The notes under the pieces were generated by a model, which had not been told where the DNA came from, made no database searches, and was given only the letters and a program-made list of their open reading frames with translations. Source: Bacteroidales bacterium (lineage in GTDB: Bacteria; Bacteroidota; Bacteroidia; Bacteroidales; P3). From it: a stretch of DNA of 64,000 nucleotides. Where the stretch lies: the NCBI GenBank assembly GCA_017522105.1, contig JAFXAA010000007.1, positions 21,168-85,167 of the forward strand, given 5' to 3'. Positions 25,534 through 33,333 of this stretch are shown here, piece by piece (positions within the stretch are counted from its first letter, which is position 1; each line of letters starts with the position of its first letter). The translations under genes were made by a program, and so were the position numbers.

Positions 25534-25562
25534 GGTCGGTTCAAAAACATTTCGTATCTTTG
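25531..25562 (+). promoter_or_regulatory. Promoter of structured RNA, overlapping the glyS terminator
   Basis: TTTG (25531-25534), 20-nt spacer, TATCTTTG (25555-25562). The -33 box is made by the last T residues of the terminator tract. Confidence 0.85.
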
Positions 25563-25568
25563 CACTCG

Positions 25569-25850
25569 AATTGAAACAGAAGTATTAACGAACATTAATG
25601 CCAATGAAGCATAGCGCATAGTTTTTGTGTGCACATCATAGAATAGAAAAAAGCGAATAGCTGAAATCTGGTTTTCTGAAAACTTCGACACTTTTTAGAT
25701 GTTCTCCAGACCCAAGCGACGGCTTTCACGTTTCGGCGTGGACTTGTACGTTGTAATTGGAGAACATAGGTAGTCGAAGACCTCAGAAAACCGATGAAGA
25801 CTTAAAAGTTCCACGCTCTTTTTATGTGCATATCTCATCGGAACTCCTTT
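25569..25850 (+). ncRNA. Long nested structured RNA, unknown class
   Basis: No reading frame fits, but five co-linear stems do: TGCACAT 25630-25636 / 25824-25830, AAAAAAGCG 25647-25655 / 25814-25822 (one bulge), GGTTTTCTGA 25670-25679 / 25783-25792, CTTCGAC 25683-25689 / 25773-25779 and ATGTTCTCCA 25699-25708 / 25758-25767. The tip holds CACG-TTTCGG-CGTG. A wide internal loop (25656-25669 against 25793-25813) gives a 6S-like outline, but I see no further 6S evidence. A promoter precedes it. The 3' end is not defined by a clear terminator; boundaries are estimates. It does not carry the conserved cores of RNase P, SRP or tmRNA. Confidence 0.65.
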
Positions 25851-25867
25851 AGAAAAAAAATGTTATT

Positions 25868-25912
25868 AAACAAAAACCGACGTGCCGATGGTATATAACA
25901 GGCAACAAAACA
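25868..25912 (+). promoter_or_regulatory. Shared 5' leader, copy 1
   Basis: AAAACCGACGTGCCGATGG followed by TATATAACAGGCA ends 9 nt before an ATGAAAAA start. The TGCC and GGCA parts can pair around an 18-nt... shorter AT-rich loop. The same leader precedes the genes at 26886 and 27296. Confidence 0.75.
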
Positions 25913-26065
25913 ATGAAAAAGTTCAAAAAAACTATGCTACTGTTTATTGCCGCAATGTCTTTTGCATCCACCGTGTTTGTCTCATGCGAAGGAATGAGCC
26001 AACAGGATGCCTATGACATTGGATATGGCGCTGGACGTGCACTCCGCTATATGATAGACAATTGA
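25913..26065 (+). CDS. Small lipoprotein, 50 residues
   Basis: The protein reads MKKFKKTMLLFIAAMSFAST, then VFVSCEGMSQQDAYDIGYGAGRALRYMIDN in three short parts (VFVSC, EGMSQQDAYDIG, YGAGRALRYMIDN). It has a basic start, a hydrophobic core and the lipobox-like VSC, so the mature lipoprotein would be only about 27 residues. It follows the first shared leader and precedes the SUMF1-type gene by 23 nt, so they are probably one transcript. Too short for family assignment. Confidence 0.7.
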   Translation: MKKFKKTMLLFIAAMSFASTVFVSCEGMSQQDAYDIGYGAGRALRYMIDN

Positions 26066-26088
26066 TAACAAACCTAATAATCTTTTTT

Positions 26089-26814
26089 ATGAAGACCAAC
26101 CTATTGCTTCTCTTCAGCGCTATAATAGCGGTTTCCTGCCAGTCCAACAGCATGGACAATATGGTATATGTCAAGGGGGGGTGGTCTCTCTGCGGAACAG
26201 CTTCCACAGATGCCGACCCTGACGAAAACCATGTAAGAACCGTCTATGTTGGAGACTTTTATATCAGCAGATATGAAGTTACACAGAAGGAATGGAAAGA
26301 TATCATGGGGTACAATCCATCAATTTTTCGTGGCGATAAACGACCAGTTGAGTGCGTCTCTTGGGATATGGCGCAGTTATTTATCAAGAAACTCAACAAA
26401 CGTACAGGTCGACATTTTCGTCTGCCTACTCAAGAAGAGTGGGAATATGCCGCTCGAAGCGGAGCTAATCAAGACACCACACTTTTTTCTGGAGGTAATG
26501 ACTTGCAAAGTGTCGGATGGTTTTGTAATAATTCCGATGATTCAACTCACAATGTAGGGTCACTGCTTCCGAATTCAATTGGATTGTATGACATGACGGG
26601 AAACGTCCATGAATGGTGCGATGGTTTGTATGATGCCGAACATTACTCTCAAGATACCAACATGAACAAAGATATCTCATATTGGAATATCCGCGTTTTC
26701 AAAGGAGGTAGTTGGGCTAGCGATGAGAGGCATTGCCGTATATCAAACATCAACTACAATTCTCGTGACATGAAGAACTACTCCCTCGGACTGAGACTTG
26801 CAGAAGACCGATAA
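26089..26814 (+). CDS. SUMF1/FGE-sulfatase domain lipoprotein
   Basis: The 241-residue protein has a lipoprotein signal ('MKTNLLLLFSAIIAVSC') and a full SUMF1 domain: 'FYISRYEVTQKEWKDIMG', 'PVECVSWDMAQLFIKKLN', 'FRLPTQEEWEYAARSG', 'TGNVHEWCDGLYD' and 'FKGGSWASDERHCRIS'. In genuine formylglycine-generating enzyme two cysteines bind copper in the segment after GGS; here the first is Ser and only the second Cys remains, so sulfatase activation is doubtful. Other members serve in surface assembly or ligand binding. ATG at 26089 is chosen; a TTG nine codons upstream is possible. It is AT-rich relative to the flanking genome. Confidence 0.85.
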   Translation: MKTNLLLLFSAIIAVSCQSNSMDNMVYVKGGWSLCGTASTDADPDENHVRTVYVGDFYISRYEVTQKEWKDIMGYNPSIFRGDKRPVECVSWDMAQLFIKKLNKRTGRHFRLPTQEEWEYAARSGANQDTTLFSGGNDLQSVGWFCNNSDDSTHNVGSLLPNSIGLYDMTGNVHEWCDGLYDAEHYSQDTNMNKDISYWNIRVFKGGSWASDERHCRISNINYNSRDMKNYSLGLRLAEDR

Positions 26815-26841
26815 GCAAGAGGTGGTCAATTATACATTAAC

Positions 26842-26885
26842 AAAAAACCGACGTTCCGATGGTATATAACTGGTAGACTAAAAAA
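26842..26885 (+). promoter_or_regulatory. Shared 5' leader, copy 2
   Basis: AAAAACCGACGTTCCGATGG then TATATAACTGGTA, 13 nt before ATGAAAAA. Two changes from copy 1 lie in the short potential stem. Confidence 0.75.
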
Positions 26886-27215
26886 ATGAAAAAAATAATA
26901 ATTGCAATTGGATTTATCCTTTCCATTTCGAGCATATATGCTTTTAACACAATCGACGAAAAAGATGCTCCAAATGAAACAAATGTCACCGTTTCCATTT
27001 CTGAAACAAAGACAGTCTGTGCTGTCAAAATTATTGGTACAGCCACTAATTATAGTTTCTCCGGGAAATATGATACCGAAGAAAACTACATCAGAGTATT
27101 CAACAAAGACGGGAAAGAAGTAGCAAGTGGAAAGGCCAAAATCAATTATGACCGAAAGGGCAATAAGAAAAACTACAATGCCCATCTGAATGAGACTTAT
27201 TATTTTAACATTTAA
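26886..27215 (+). CDS. Small exported protein, 109 residues
   Basis: The signal peptide is MKKIIIAIGFILSISSIYAF. The mature part (about 90 residues) is beta-rich and polar, with 'TVSISETKTVCAVKIIGTAT' and a repeated pattern 'DTEENYIRVFNKDGKEVASG'. One cysteine remains after cleavage. I do not recognise the family. It is the second unit in the island introduced by the shared leader. Confidence 0.75.
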   Translation: MKKIIIAIGFILSISSIYAFNTIDEKDAPNETNVTVSISETKTVCAVKIIGTATNYSFSGKYDTEENYIRVFNKDGKEVASGKAKINYDRKGNKKNYNAHLNETYYFNI

Positions 27216-27256
27216 AACAATGTACAAGGTGGTGGATTAAAGTTCTGACCTTGTTA

Positions 27257-27295
27257 AAACCGACGTGCCGATGGTCCATAACTGGCAATATCGAA
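27257..27295 (+). promoter_or_regulatory. Shared 5' leader, copy 3
   Basis: AAAACCGACGTGCCGATGG then TCCATAACTGGCA, 11 nt before ATGAAAAA. Confidence 0.75.
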
Positions 27296-27670
27296 ATGAA
27301 AAAGATTCTATTATTATCGTTAATTGTACTATCCAGCCTTGGCATTACGGCAAATGCACAAATATGTAAAATCTCAGAAACAGGAGATAACGTAGAAGTA
27401 TTTAGTGCCGTGATTGAGGATGGTAATACCGTAGTTGTCACTGTCGGAAACGACAGTCAAAACACTTCGGCAAATGTTACAGTCACTATTGAAGTAACAT
27501 ACAAATCTCCTACCTCAGTTGCAACCCGTAATTACTCCTATACAGGCAAGGTGATCGCCAAACCAAATCAGGAGTCCATCGTAAGAATCCGGATTCCTGA
27601 ATCAGACCGCAACGGCTACATCCCCCAAAATGTTAAAGTAACAAAAATTGAAGGAACTAAATGCATGTAA
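27296..27670 (+). CDS. Small exported protein, 124 residues
   Basis: It has a signal peptide (MKKILLLSLIVLSSLGITANA) and a beta-sandwich-like body: 'GNTVVVTVGNDSQNTSANVT' and 'YTGKVIAKPNQESIVRIRIP' resemble an Ig-like or FxLYD-type domain, based on pattern only. Two cysteines are present, one near each end of the mature protein (ICKIS, TKCM), which could form a disulfide. ATG at 27296 directly after the shared leader is chosen over an upstream TTG. The next gene starts 1 nt after its stop. Confidence 0.75.
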   Translation: MKKILLLSLIVLSSLGITANAQICKISETGDNVEVFSAVIEDGNTVVVTVGNDSQNTSANVTVTIEVTYKSPTSVATRNYSYTGKVIAKPNQESIVRIRIPESDRNGYIPQNVKVTKIEGTKCM

Positions 27671-27671
27671 T

Positions 27672-28034
27672 ATGAAAAAAGTAATCATTTTGTCATTCAT
27701 TCTGCTTTCTACATTTGCTTTAGTAGCATTTACGACCTCAAAGGACTCCATGCAGAAGCAGAACGCCTGCATGAGCTGGTCTGGGAAAGCTTACGAGAAC
27801 GGAAAAGTTATAGCCTCATTCTCGATGACATCCGACTGCAAATTTGTCCTTGTCGACTATGAGTATGACGAGCATCACAGAGGCACATACAGCATGTCCA
27901 ACTCTATTGAGAAAAAAGGAGACGAAGCTATTATCACATTATACTCCAGTGACGGTTCCACCGGTCAGGCGAAAATTGTATGGCCTCTCCAGCAAGACAT
28001 CTGTGTTATTATGGACGACCTGTTGTTTAAATAA
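27672..28034 (+). CDS. Small exported protein, 120 residues
   Basis: Signal peptide 'MKKVIILSFILLSTFALVAF' is followed by a compact domain with 'CMSWSGKAYENGKVIASFSM', 'CKFVLVDYEYDEHHRGTYSM' and 'DEAIITLYSSDGSTGQAKI'. The pattern suggests a lipocalin-like or META-like beta-barrel, but this is only a guess from strand spacing. It is probably co-transcribed with the 27296 gene. A strong terminator follows at 28058. Confidence 0.75.
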   Translation: MKKVIILSFILLSTFALVAFTTSKDSMQKQNACMSWSGKAYENGKVIASFSMTSDCKFVLVDYEYDEHHRGTYSMSNSIEKKGDEAIITLYSSDGSTGQAKIVWPLQQDICVIMDDLLFK

Positions 28035-28057
28035 AAACGGTTGTGTGTTCCACTTCT

Positions 28058-28097
28058 CTTCCCGGATTGTTTTCAACAGTCCGGGAAGTTTTTTTTT
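28058..28097 (+). terminator. Terminator of the small-exported-protein genes
   Basis: CTTCCCGGA / TCCGGGAAG with a 13-nt loop, followed by nine T. Confidence 0.92.
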
Positions 28098-28139
28098 AAG
28101 GACAAAATCTATAATACAGCCAAAGAATGCTCGCCGCCT

Positions 28140-28218
28140 AATCGCACACCGCGACACCATGCAGCAGGAGCGCGTCAGCATAGACCAACTGCTGGCCTAC
28201 CTGAAGAGCAACCTATAA
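28140..28218 (+). pseudogene. Duplicate fragment of the glyS 3' end
   Basis: The last 23 or so codons read 'IAHRDTMQQERVSIDQ' then 'LLAYLKSNL' and a stop, matching the GlyRS end 'RERDTMKQERVSIDQ' then 'LPTYLKAKL'. Two blocks are identical at DNA level to glyS: 12 nt (28150-28161 vs 25375-25386) and 25 nt (28163-28187 vs 25388-25412). No start or upstream coding exists, so it is a remnant. It closes the accessory island that begins after the intact glyS. Confidence 0.88.
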
Positions 28219-28239
28219 GTCTTAGAAGACCACAAATAG

Positions 28240-28271
28240 CAAAGCCGGGGTTATTGCCAATCCCGGCTTTG
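28240..28271. terminator. Bidirectional hairpin at convergent ends
   Basis: CAAAGCCGGG / CCCGGCTTTG, perfect 10-bp stem with a 12-nt loop, between the glyS remnant and the end of lplA. Confidence 0.85.
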
Positions 28272-28293
28272 TTGTGATTATACAAATCTCGCG

Positions 28294-29238
28294 TTATTGC
28301 CCGAAGGCAAGTTTTATGATGTCGTTTATTATAGGGTTATCTGATTGGGGTACATTGGCGTTGGAGGCGTCGGTGAGCAGACGGCGGGCCTCATCGAGGG
28401 CCGCGAGGTCAAGGGCGTCGGAGGCTATCTGCACATTGCTTATCACACCGTCCTCAACACTAAGCTGAAGCTCCACACCACCCCAGTCGAACTGGCCGCT
28501 GCGGTGTGCGGAGAATGTACGCCAATTGGAATACTTCCATTCCGGCGATGAGAACTCCTCGAACAGCTCGCACACTCGTGGATTACTCCTTAGGCTGTCG
28601 AAAGAAATCTCGTCAGCTGTGCCAGCATATTCATCCTCGAAGGCTTTACGCAGGCGCGGCACAAGGGCTTCGGCGCTGATGGCCGGGTTGAGGTCGGCAA
28701 GGTTCACCACACGGCTGCGCACCGACTGCACACCATGCTTCTGCAACTTTGCGGGCTTGGGCTTGAGGTAGCGGGCCAGGTCTTCCATATTGCCCTTAAT
28801 GAGGATGGTGCCGTGATGGAGGTCGTTGAAACGTCCTTTGCTGAAGGCGTTGCCGGAAAACTTACGACCCTCACAAAGTATATCGTTGCGACCGCTGAGC
28901 TCGGTGTGCAGACCGAAGCTCTCCACGGCTCGTTGGATAACCCTGAACTGGCGCCCTTGGTCGTAGATGGGCTTGGGAACAACGAAAGAGAAGTTGAGGT
29001 TGCCGTCGTCGTGGTATACGGCGCCGCCGCCGGTCTTGCGTCGCATGAGGTAGCCATCGTCAGCCTCCAATGCATCAAGATTCACCTCGCTGTACGGGTT
29101 CTGGTTCTGCCCTATCACAACCGTGCGCCGATTGCGCCACAGGTACAGCGTGACGGCCTCGGCGTGTTCCACAAGGAAGTTCTCCACAGCGATGTTCCAA
29201 TAGGGGTTGGTCTGGCTGGAAACAACAAACTGAAGCAT
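28294..29238 (-). CDS. lplA: Lipoate--protein ligase
   Basis: The 314-residue protein attaches free lipoate to E2 and GcvH proteins using ATP. RRKTGGGAVYHD at 66-77 is the lipoyl-binding loop, 'GRNDILCEGRKFSGNAF' near 116-132 holds the catalytic lysine K126, and a C-terminal accessory domain is present (about 240-314). It starts 2 nt after the porQ stop; the pairing is probably one transcript with kamA and porQ. Confidence 0.92.
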   Translation of the reverse strand: MLQFVVSSQTNPYWNIAVENFLVEHAEAVTLYLWRNRRTVVIGQNQNPYSEVNLDALEADDGYLMRRKTGGGAVYHDDGNLNFSFVVPKPIYDQGRQFRVIQRAVESFGLHTELSGRNDILCEGRKFSGNAFSKGRFNDLHHGTILIKGNMEDLARYLKPKPAKLQKHGVQSVRSRVVNLADLNPAISAEALVPRLRKAFEDEYAGTADEISFDSLRSNPRVCELFEEFSSPEWKYSNWRTFSAHRSGQFDWGGVELQLSVEDGVISNVQIASDALDLAALDEARRLLTDASNANVPQSDNPIINDIIKLAFGQ

Positions 29239-29240
29239 CG

Positions 29241-30305
29241 TCAGAACTTATAGCTCAAAGTAAAGTAATTGGGTGCCTGGCCAAGGTGATAGTTGCGACG
29301 CGCATAGCTGAACTCGAAGTTCTTTATGTGGAGGCCAACGCCAAAAGAGAAGCCACTCATATTAAAGGCATCGGCAGCGCGCATCTCGGCAGCCTGACGA
29401 TAGCTATAGGCCAGCCTGGCGAAGATGAGTGTGCCAAGGTTCAACTCCACGCCAAAGACCGTGTGCCGCATAAGGTTGTCCATGAAGCCGACAAACGGTT
29501 TCTCCTCGGTCACTTCACCGGTGAACGGGTCGGTCTGCGTTGTAGGGTTGAGACGGTCTTCATAGCGCAGGTTCCAGCGTTGCAACTCCGTGGCGGCAAA
29601 GAAAAGACGGAATGGCGCCTTGCTGAGCTTATACGAGAGGGCCGCCGACAACTCGAACGGCAGCCGCTCCACCTTATTGTCAAAAGTAACAATCTGTGCG
29701 CCAATATTGCTGGCCATGACCGTGGCGGCGAAGTTGCGGCTGTCGGACACGTAGCTTCCGGCAAGGTCGATGGCAAAAGCCAAAGCCTTGTACTCGGCAT
29801 ACTGCGACAGTACAGGCTTGAATGTGGTGCCAATACTGAAGTTACTGTCTATCCACATACCCCACCCGACGCTCAAAGCATAGTCGGCGGCATAGAAATC
29901 GCCAATGTAATTATCATACTCGTCGTATTCCTCAAACCGACCAAAGCTATTGAAATGAAAGCCGAAAAGGACGGTGCCGACACGATTGAAATTGTGTGCA
30001 TAGGCCAGCGACCCCATGTTGCCGCCAACAAACATGTTGTAGTAGCTCAACATTGCCGAACCGCCCATGCCACGCGTAAGCAGCGACGGGTTGTCAAGGC
30101 CAACCGTAATGTCGGATGAATACAACGGCAGGTAGCGGAGACTCAACGCGTTGGTGCGGGCGACACTGCTGCGCTGCAGCAGCGGCAGGCTATTGAGGCC
30201 TGCAACCTGAGCCTTCAACGGGTGAAGGGAAAAAAGAGGAAAGTGGATAGCTATGCTGACACAAATCAGCATCAATGCTTTCCACTTTCCACGTCCCGTT
30301 TTCAA
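29241..30305 (-). CDS. porQ: Type IX secretion system protein PorQ
   Basis: The 354-residue outer-membrane barrel carries 'AGLNSLPLLQRSSVARTNAL', 'DNPSLLTRGMGGSAMLSYYN', 'LFGFHFNSFGRFEEYDEY' and the end 'APNYFTLSYKF', matching PorQ. In the type IX system PorQ works with PorU, PorV and PorZ in the attachment complex that cleaves the signal and anchors cargo to A-LPS. The N-terminal region (MKTGRGKWKALMLI) is encoded by GGAAAGTGGAAAG words of the repeat type seen at 5133. It lies between kamA (3 nt) and lplA (2 nt). Confidence 0.9.
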   Translation of the reverse strand: MKTGRGKWKALMLICVSIAIHFPLFSLHPLKAQVAGLNSLPLLQRSSVARTNALSLRYLPLYSSDITVGLDNPSLLTRGMGGSAMLSYYNMFVGGNMGSLAYAHNFNRVGTVLFGFHFNSFGRFEEYDEYDNYIGDFYAADYALSVGWGMWIDSNFSIGTTFKPVLSQYAEYKALAFAIDLAGSYVSDSRNFAATVMASNIGAQIVTFDNKVERLPFELSAALSYKLSKAPFRLFFAATELQRWNLRYEDRLNPTTQTDPFTGEVTEEKPFVGFMDNLMRHTVFGVELNLGTLIFARLAYSYRQAAEMRAADAFNMSGFSFGVGLHIKNFEFSYARRNYHLGQAPNYFTLSYKF

Positions 30306-30308
30306 TGT

Positions 30309-31559
30309 TTAGTGTTTCTTGTTTCTCTCGTGACGCATGAGGTGGCTGGGTTCGAGGGCCATGCGGTCGGTCTCCAGCAGGGAGGCGACACCTTCGTCCA
30401 CACGGCGCTTGGCTTCACAGGCCTCGCAGTGGCAATCCTCGTGGTACTCGCGCGGCTCGGTGTAGGTGGTGATGACACCCTCGAAGTTGCGCAGGATGAC
30501 CTTGTCGGGGCTCTGTGAGATGACGTACTGGGGCATGACGGGCGTCTTGCCGCCGCCACCGGGGGCGTCGACCACAAAGGTGGGCACGGCATAGCCGCTC
30601 GTGTGGCCGCGGAGGTTCTCGATGATCTCGATGCCCTTGCTGACGGGGGTGCGGAAGTGCTCCAGACCCATGCTCAAGTCGCACTGGTAGATGTAGTACG
30701 GACGCACGCGGTTGCGCACCAGCTCGTGCATCAGTTTCTTCATCACGTGCACGCAGTCGTTCACGCCGCGCAGCAGCACCGTCTGGTTGCCCAGCGGGAT
30801 GCCGACATTGGCCAGGCGGGCCAGAGCCTGCTCAGCCTCGGGGGTGAACTCGTTGGGGTGGTTGAAGTGGGTGTTGAGCCAGATGGGGTGATACTTCTTC
30901 AGCATCTCGCACAGCTCGGGGGTGATGCGCTGCGGGCAGACCACGGGGGTGCGGCTGCCGATGCGGACGATCTCCACATGCTGGATGGCACGCAGGCGCT
31001 GGATTATGTACTCAAGCTTTTTGTCGCTGACCATCAGGGCGTCGCCACCGCTGAGCAGTACGTCGCGCACCTGCGGGGTCTTCTCGATGTAAGCCAGGCA
31101 CTTCTCAATGCGCTCGCTGGGGCTCTCGTCGTCCTTCTGACCGGCAAAACGGCGGCGGGTGCAGTGGCGGCAGTACATGGAGCACATGTCGGTGATGAGG
31201 AACAGCACACGGTCCGGATAACGGTGCGTAAGGCCGGGAGCCGGCGAGTCTTCGTCCTCATGCAGCGGGTCGTTGAGGTCGGCGGGGGCGATGTTGCACT
31301 CGGCGCCCTGCGGTATGGCCTGACGGCGGATGGGATCGAAGGGGTCGTTGGGGTCAATGAGGCTCAGGTAGTAGGGCGTGATGGCCATACGGAACTTGGC
31401 CAGAGCCTTCTTGATGCCCTCGGCCTCTTCGGGCGCAAAGGTGAAATACTTGCTCAACTCCTCGTAGGTCTCAATGCGGTTCTTCACCTGCCATTTCCAG
31501 TCGTTCCACTCGGCGTCGCTGACGTTGGGGAACATTTCTTTTCTGCGGTTTACTTTCAT
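30309..31559 (-). CDS. kamA: Lysine 2,3-aminomutase
   Basis: The 416-residue radical-SAM, PLP enzyme turns L-lysine into L-beta-lysine, the first step of lysine fermentation. The 4Fe-4S cluster motif is C126-C130-C133 ('CSMYCRHC'), 'SGGDALM' at 170-176 binds SAM, K338 in 'PGGGGKTP' is the PLP lysine, and a zinc site is formed by C269 and the C-terminal 'CHCEAC'. All key residues match the clostridial enzyme. Other kam genes are not in the window, so the role (fermentation or beta-lysine as osmolyte) is open. Confidence 0.95.
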   Translation of the reverse strand: MKVNRRKEMFPNVSDAEWNDWKWQVKNRIETYEELSKYFTFAPEEAEGIKKALAKFRMAITPYYLSLIDPNDPFDPIRRQAIPQGAECNIAPADLNDPLHEDEDSPAPGLTHRYPDRVLFLITDMCSMYCRHCTRRRFAGQKDDESPSERIEKCLAYIEKTPQVRDVLLSGGDALMVSDKKLEYIIQRLRAIQHVEIVRIGSRTPVVCPQRITPELCEMLKKYHPIWLNTHFNHPNEFTPEAEQALARLANVGIPLGNQTVLLRGVNDCVHVMKKLMHELVRNRVRPYYIYQCDLSMGLEHFRTPVSKGIEIIENLRGHTSGYAVPTFVVDAPGGGGKTPVMPQYVISQSPDKVILRNFEGVITTYTEPREYHEDCHCEACEAKRRVDEGVASLLETDRMALEPSHLMRHERNKKH

Positions 31560-31658
31560 ATTCTTTGTTTACTCTTTATGTTTCTCTGCATATCCGTTGT
31601 TTTGTGCGCGCTGTGTTGCATGGCTTTTCCATGGTTTACGGCCCGACAAAACAATGTG

Positions 31659-31690
31659 CAAAAATATACATTTTTCCACAACTGGCCAAA
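31659..31690 (-). promoter_or_regulatory. Promoter of kamA-porQ-lplA
   Basis: On the minus strand TTTG (31690-31687), 20 nt, TATTTTTG (31666-31659). Confidence 0.75.
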
Positions 31691-31728
31691 TTTATTTTGC
31701 AACCTGGCGCAAACAGCCCCGGCGCAGA

Positions 31729-33333
31729 CTATCTCCTTATCACCTCAAGGGCCTTGCGATAGCCGTCGTCGGCCTCTTTCATGACGAGGTAGTAGTGGTC
31801 TATGCCGAAGAGGTTGCGTGCCACCTGCGCCTTGAGCATCAGGCGCATGTAGCGGTCGCTGTGCGCAATGCGTTCGGGTTCCGCCGCATCCCTGGCCGTA
31901 TCGCGAACCACCCCCTTTTCCAACGCCACCGCTGCCAGCAGGCTGTCAAGCCCGAAGGAGTCGTAGTTGGCCAGGAATGTGTCAAAATCCTTCACCCGCG
32001 CATCGCTGCGGTGCTGGTCGGCCCACTGCATGGGGAAGCTGTTGAGCAAGCCCTTGCCGCGCAGCGAGATGTAGTAGTCCGACAGACGCATCGTGTCGAG
32101 CGGCACAAACACGTCTGGCATCACGCCGCCGCCACCGTAGACCGTGCGGCCATGCGCCGTGGTGTATTTCAGGCTGTCGTCGAAGTGTATGGAGTCAGCG
32201 CTGACAAGCTCGCCATGACGGTAGCGGTTGTTCACGTCCTGACGGTAGGCGTCGGTACCCTCGTCATAAGGACGCTGAATACAGCGCCCGCTTGGCGTAT
32301 AGTAGCGTGCCGTGGTGAGGCGCACCTGCCCTCCGTCCTTGAGGGGGAACATGCGCTGCACCAGCCCTTTGCCATAGGAGCGCCGCCCCACGAGGATGCC
32401 ACGGTCCCAATCCTGCACAGCCCCGCTGACGATCTCGCTGGCGCTGGCCGATCCCTCGTCGATGAGCACCACCAGGCGTCCGCCCTTGACAGTACCGTCC
32501 TTGCTGCGCTCAGCCCGCCAGTTGCCGCGTCCGTTGGCACTGTAGTTGTGGCGCGGCGACGTGCGCCCTTTGGTGTACACGATGAGCTGTCCACGGTCCA
32601 GAAACTCGTTGGCCATGGCATTGGCGATGTCGAGGTAGCCACCGCTGTTGCCACGCAAGTCGAGCATCAATGCCGTCATGCCCTGCTTCTTGAGGGCCTT
32701 GAGGGCCTTGCGGAACTCATCCACCGACGTGCGAGCAAAGCGTGTCAAGCGTATGTAGCCCACCGTGTCGTCCGCCATGAAGTAGGTGTCTATGCTGTAG
32801 ATGGGCACCTTGTCGCGGATGATATGGAAGGGGTACACCGCGCCGCCGCGCAGCATCTCCATCACCACCTCGGTGCCCTTCTTGCCGCGCAGCCGCTTGA
32901 AGACGAAGTCGTTGCTCACGCTGTCGCCAGTGGCTTTCTCGCCGTTGATGGTTATAATCTTGTCGCCAACCTGCACCCCCACCTTCTCGCTGGGGCCGCC
33001 CTCTATGACGCTCTGCACCACTATGGTGTCGTTGACAATCTGGAACGAGATGCCCACGCCCTCGAAGTTGCCCTGCAGGCCCTCGTTGGCGCGCTGCACA
33101 TCCTTGGCGGCTATATATATGCTGTGTGGGTCGAGGGCCTTGAGCATGGCGTTGATGGCCTCGGAGCTCATCCTGTCCATGTCGGGACCCTCCACATAGT
33201 TGCCGTCGATGAGTTTCATCACCTCGTCCACCCTCGCCTGCCCGGCGGTCACACTGTCGGGTATTATCGGCGGCTGGGCCAGCGCCGCCACCGTGGCCGC
33301 CACGGCCACAAGCAATGCAACACCCCTCTTCAT
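31729..33333 (-). CDS. S41 family C-terminal processing peptidase
   Basis: About 534 residues: a signal peptide (MKRGVALLVAVAATVAALAQ), a helical part, a PDZ domain (about 80-160; 'GVGISFQIVNDTIVVQ', 'VGDKIITINGEKATG') and a S41 protease domain with 'LDLRGNSGGYL', the nucleophile Ser in 'DEGSASASEIV' and Lys in 'SYGKGLVQ'. It cleaves exported proteins near their C-termini in the periplasm. ATG at 33333 is preferred because it gives the signal peptide and overlaps the aguA stop by ATGA. It is the last gene after aguB-aguA. Confidence 0.92.
   Translation of the reverse strand: MKRGVALLVAVAATVAALAQPPIIPDSVTAGQARVDEVMKLIDGNYVEGPDMDRMSSEAINAMLKALDPHSIYIAAKDVQRANEGLQGNFEGVGISFQIVNDTIVVQSVIEGGPSEKVGVQVGDKIITINGEKATGDSVSNDFVFKRLRGKKGTEVVMEMLRGGAVYPFHIIRDKVPIYSIDTYFMADDTVGYIRLTRFARTSVDEFRKALKALKKQGMTALMLDLRGNSGGYLDIANAMANEFLDRGQLIVYTKGRTSPRHNYSANGRGNWRAERSKDGTVKGGRLVVLIDEGSASASEIVSGAVQDWDRGILVGRRSYGKGLVQRMFPLKDGGQVRLTTARYYTPSGRCIQRPYDEGTDAYRQDVNNRYRHGELVSADSIHFDDSLKYTTAHGRTVYGGGGVMPDVFVPLDTMRLSDYYISLRGKGLLNSFPMQWADQHRSDARVKDFDTFLANYDSFGLDSLLAAVALEKGVVRDTARDAAEPERIAHSDRYMRLMLKAQVARNLFGIDHYYLVMKEADDGYRKALEVIRR

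Noticed and set aside
25569-25850. RNase P RNA, SRP RNA or tmRNA
   Set aside because: None of the conserved core sequences of these RNAs could be found, although a long hairpin is present.
25868-27295. Integron attC sites for the shared leaders
   Set aside because: The leaders lack the R/L core sites and imperfect palindrome of attC, and no integrase is nearby.
27844-28218. A 124-residue protein ending in the glyS fragment
   Set aside because: Its first two thirds overlap the 27672 gene in another frame and cross a strong terminator; only the last part is glyS-derived.
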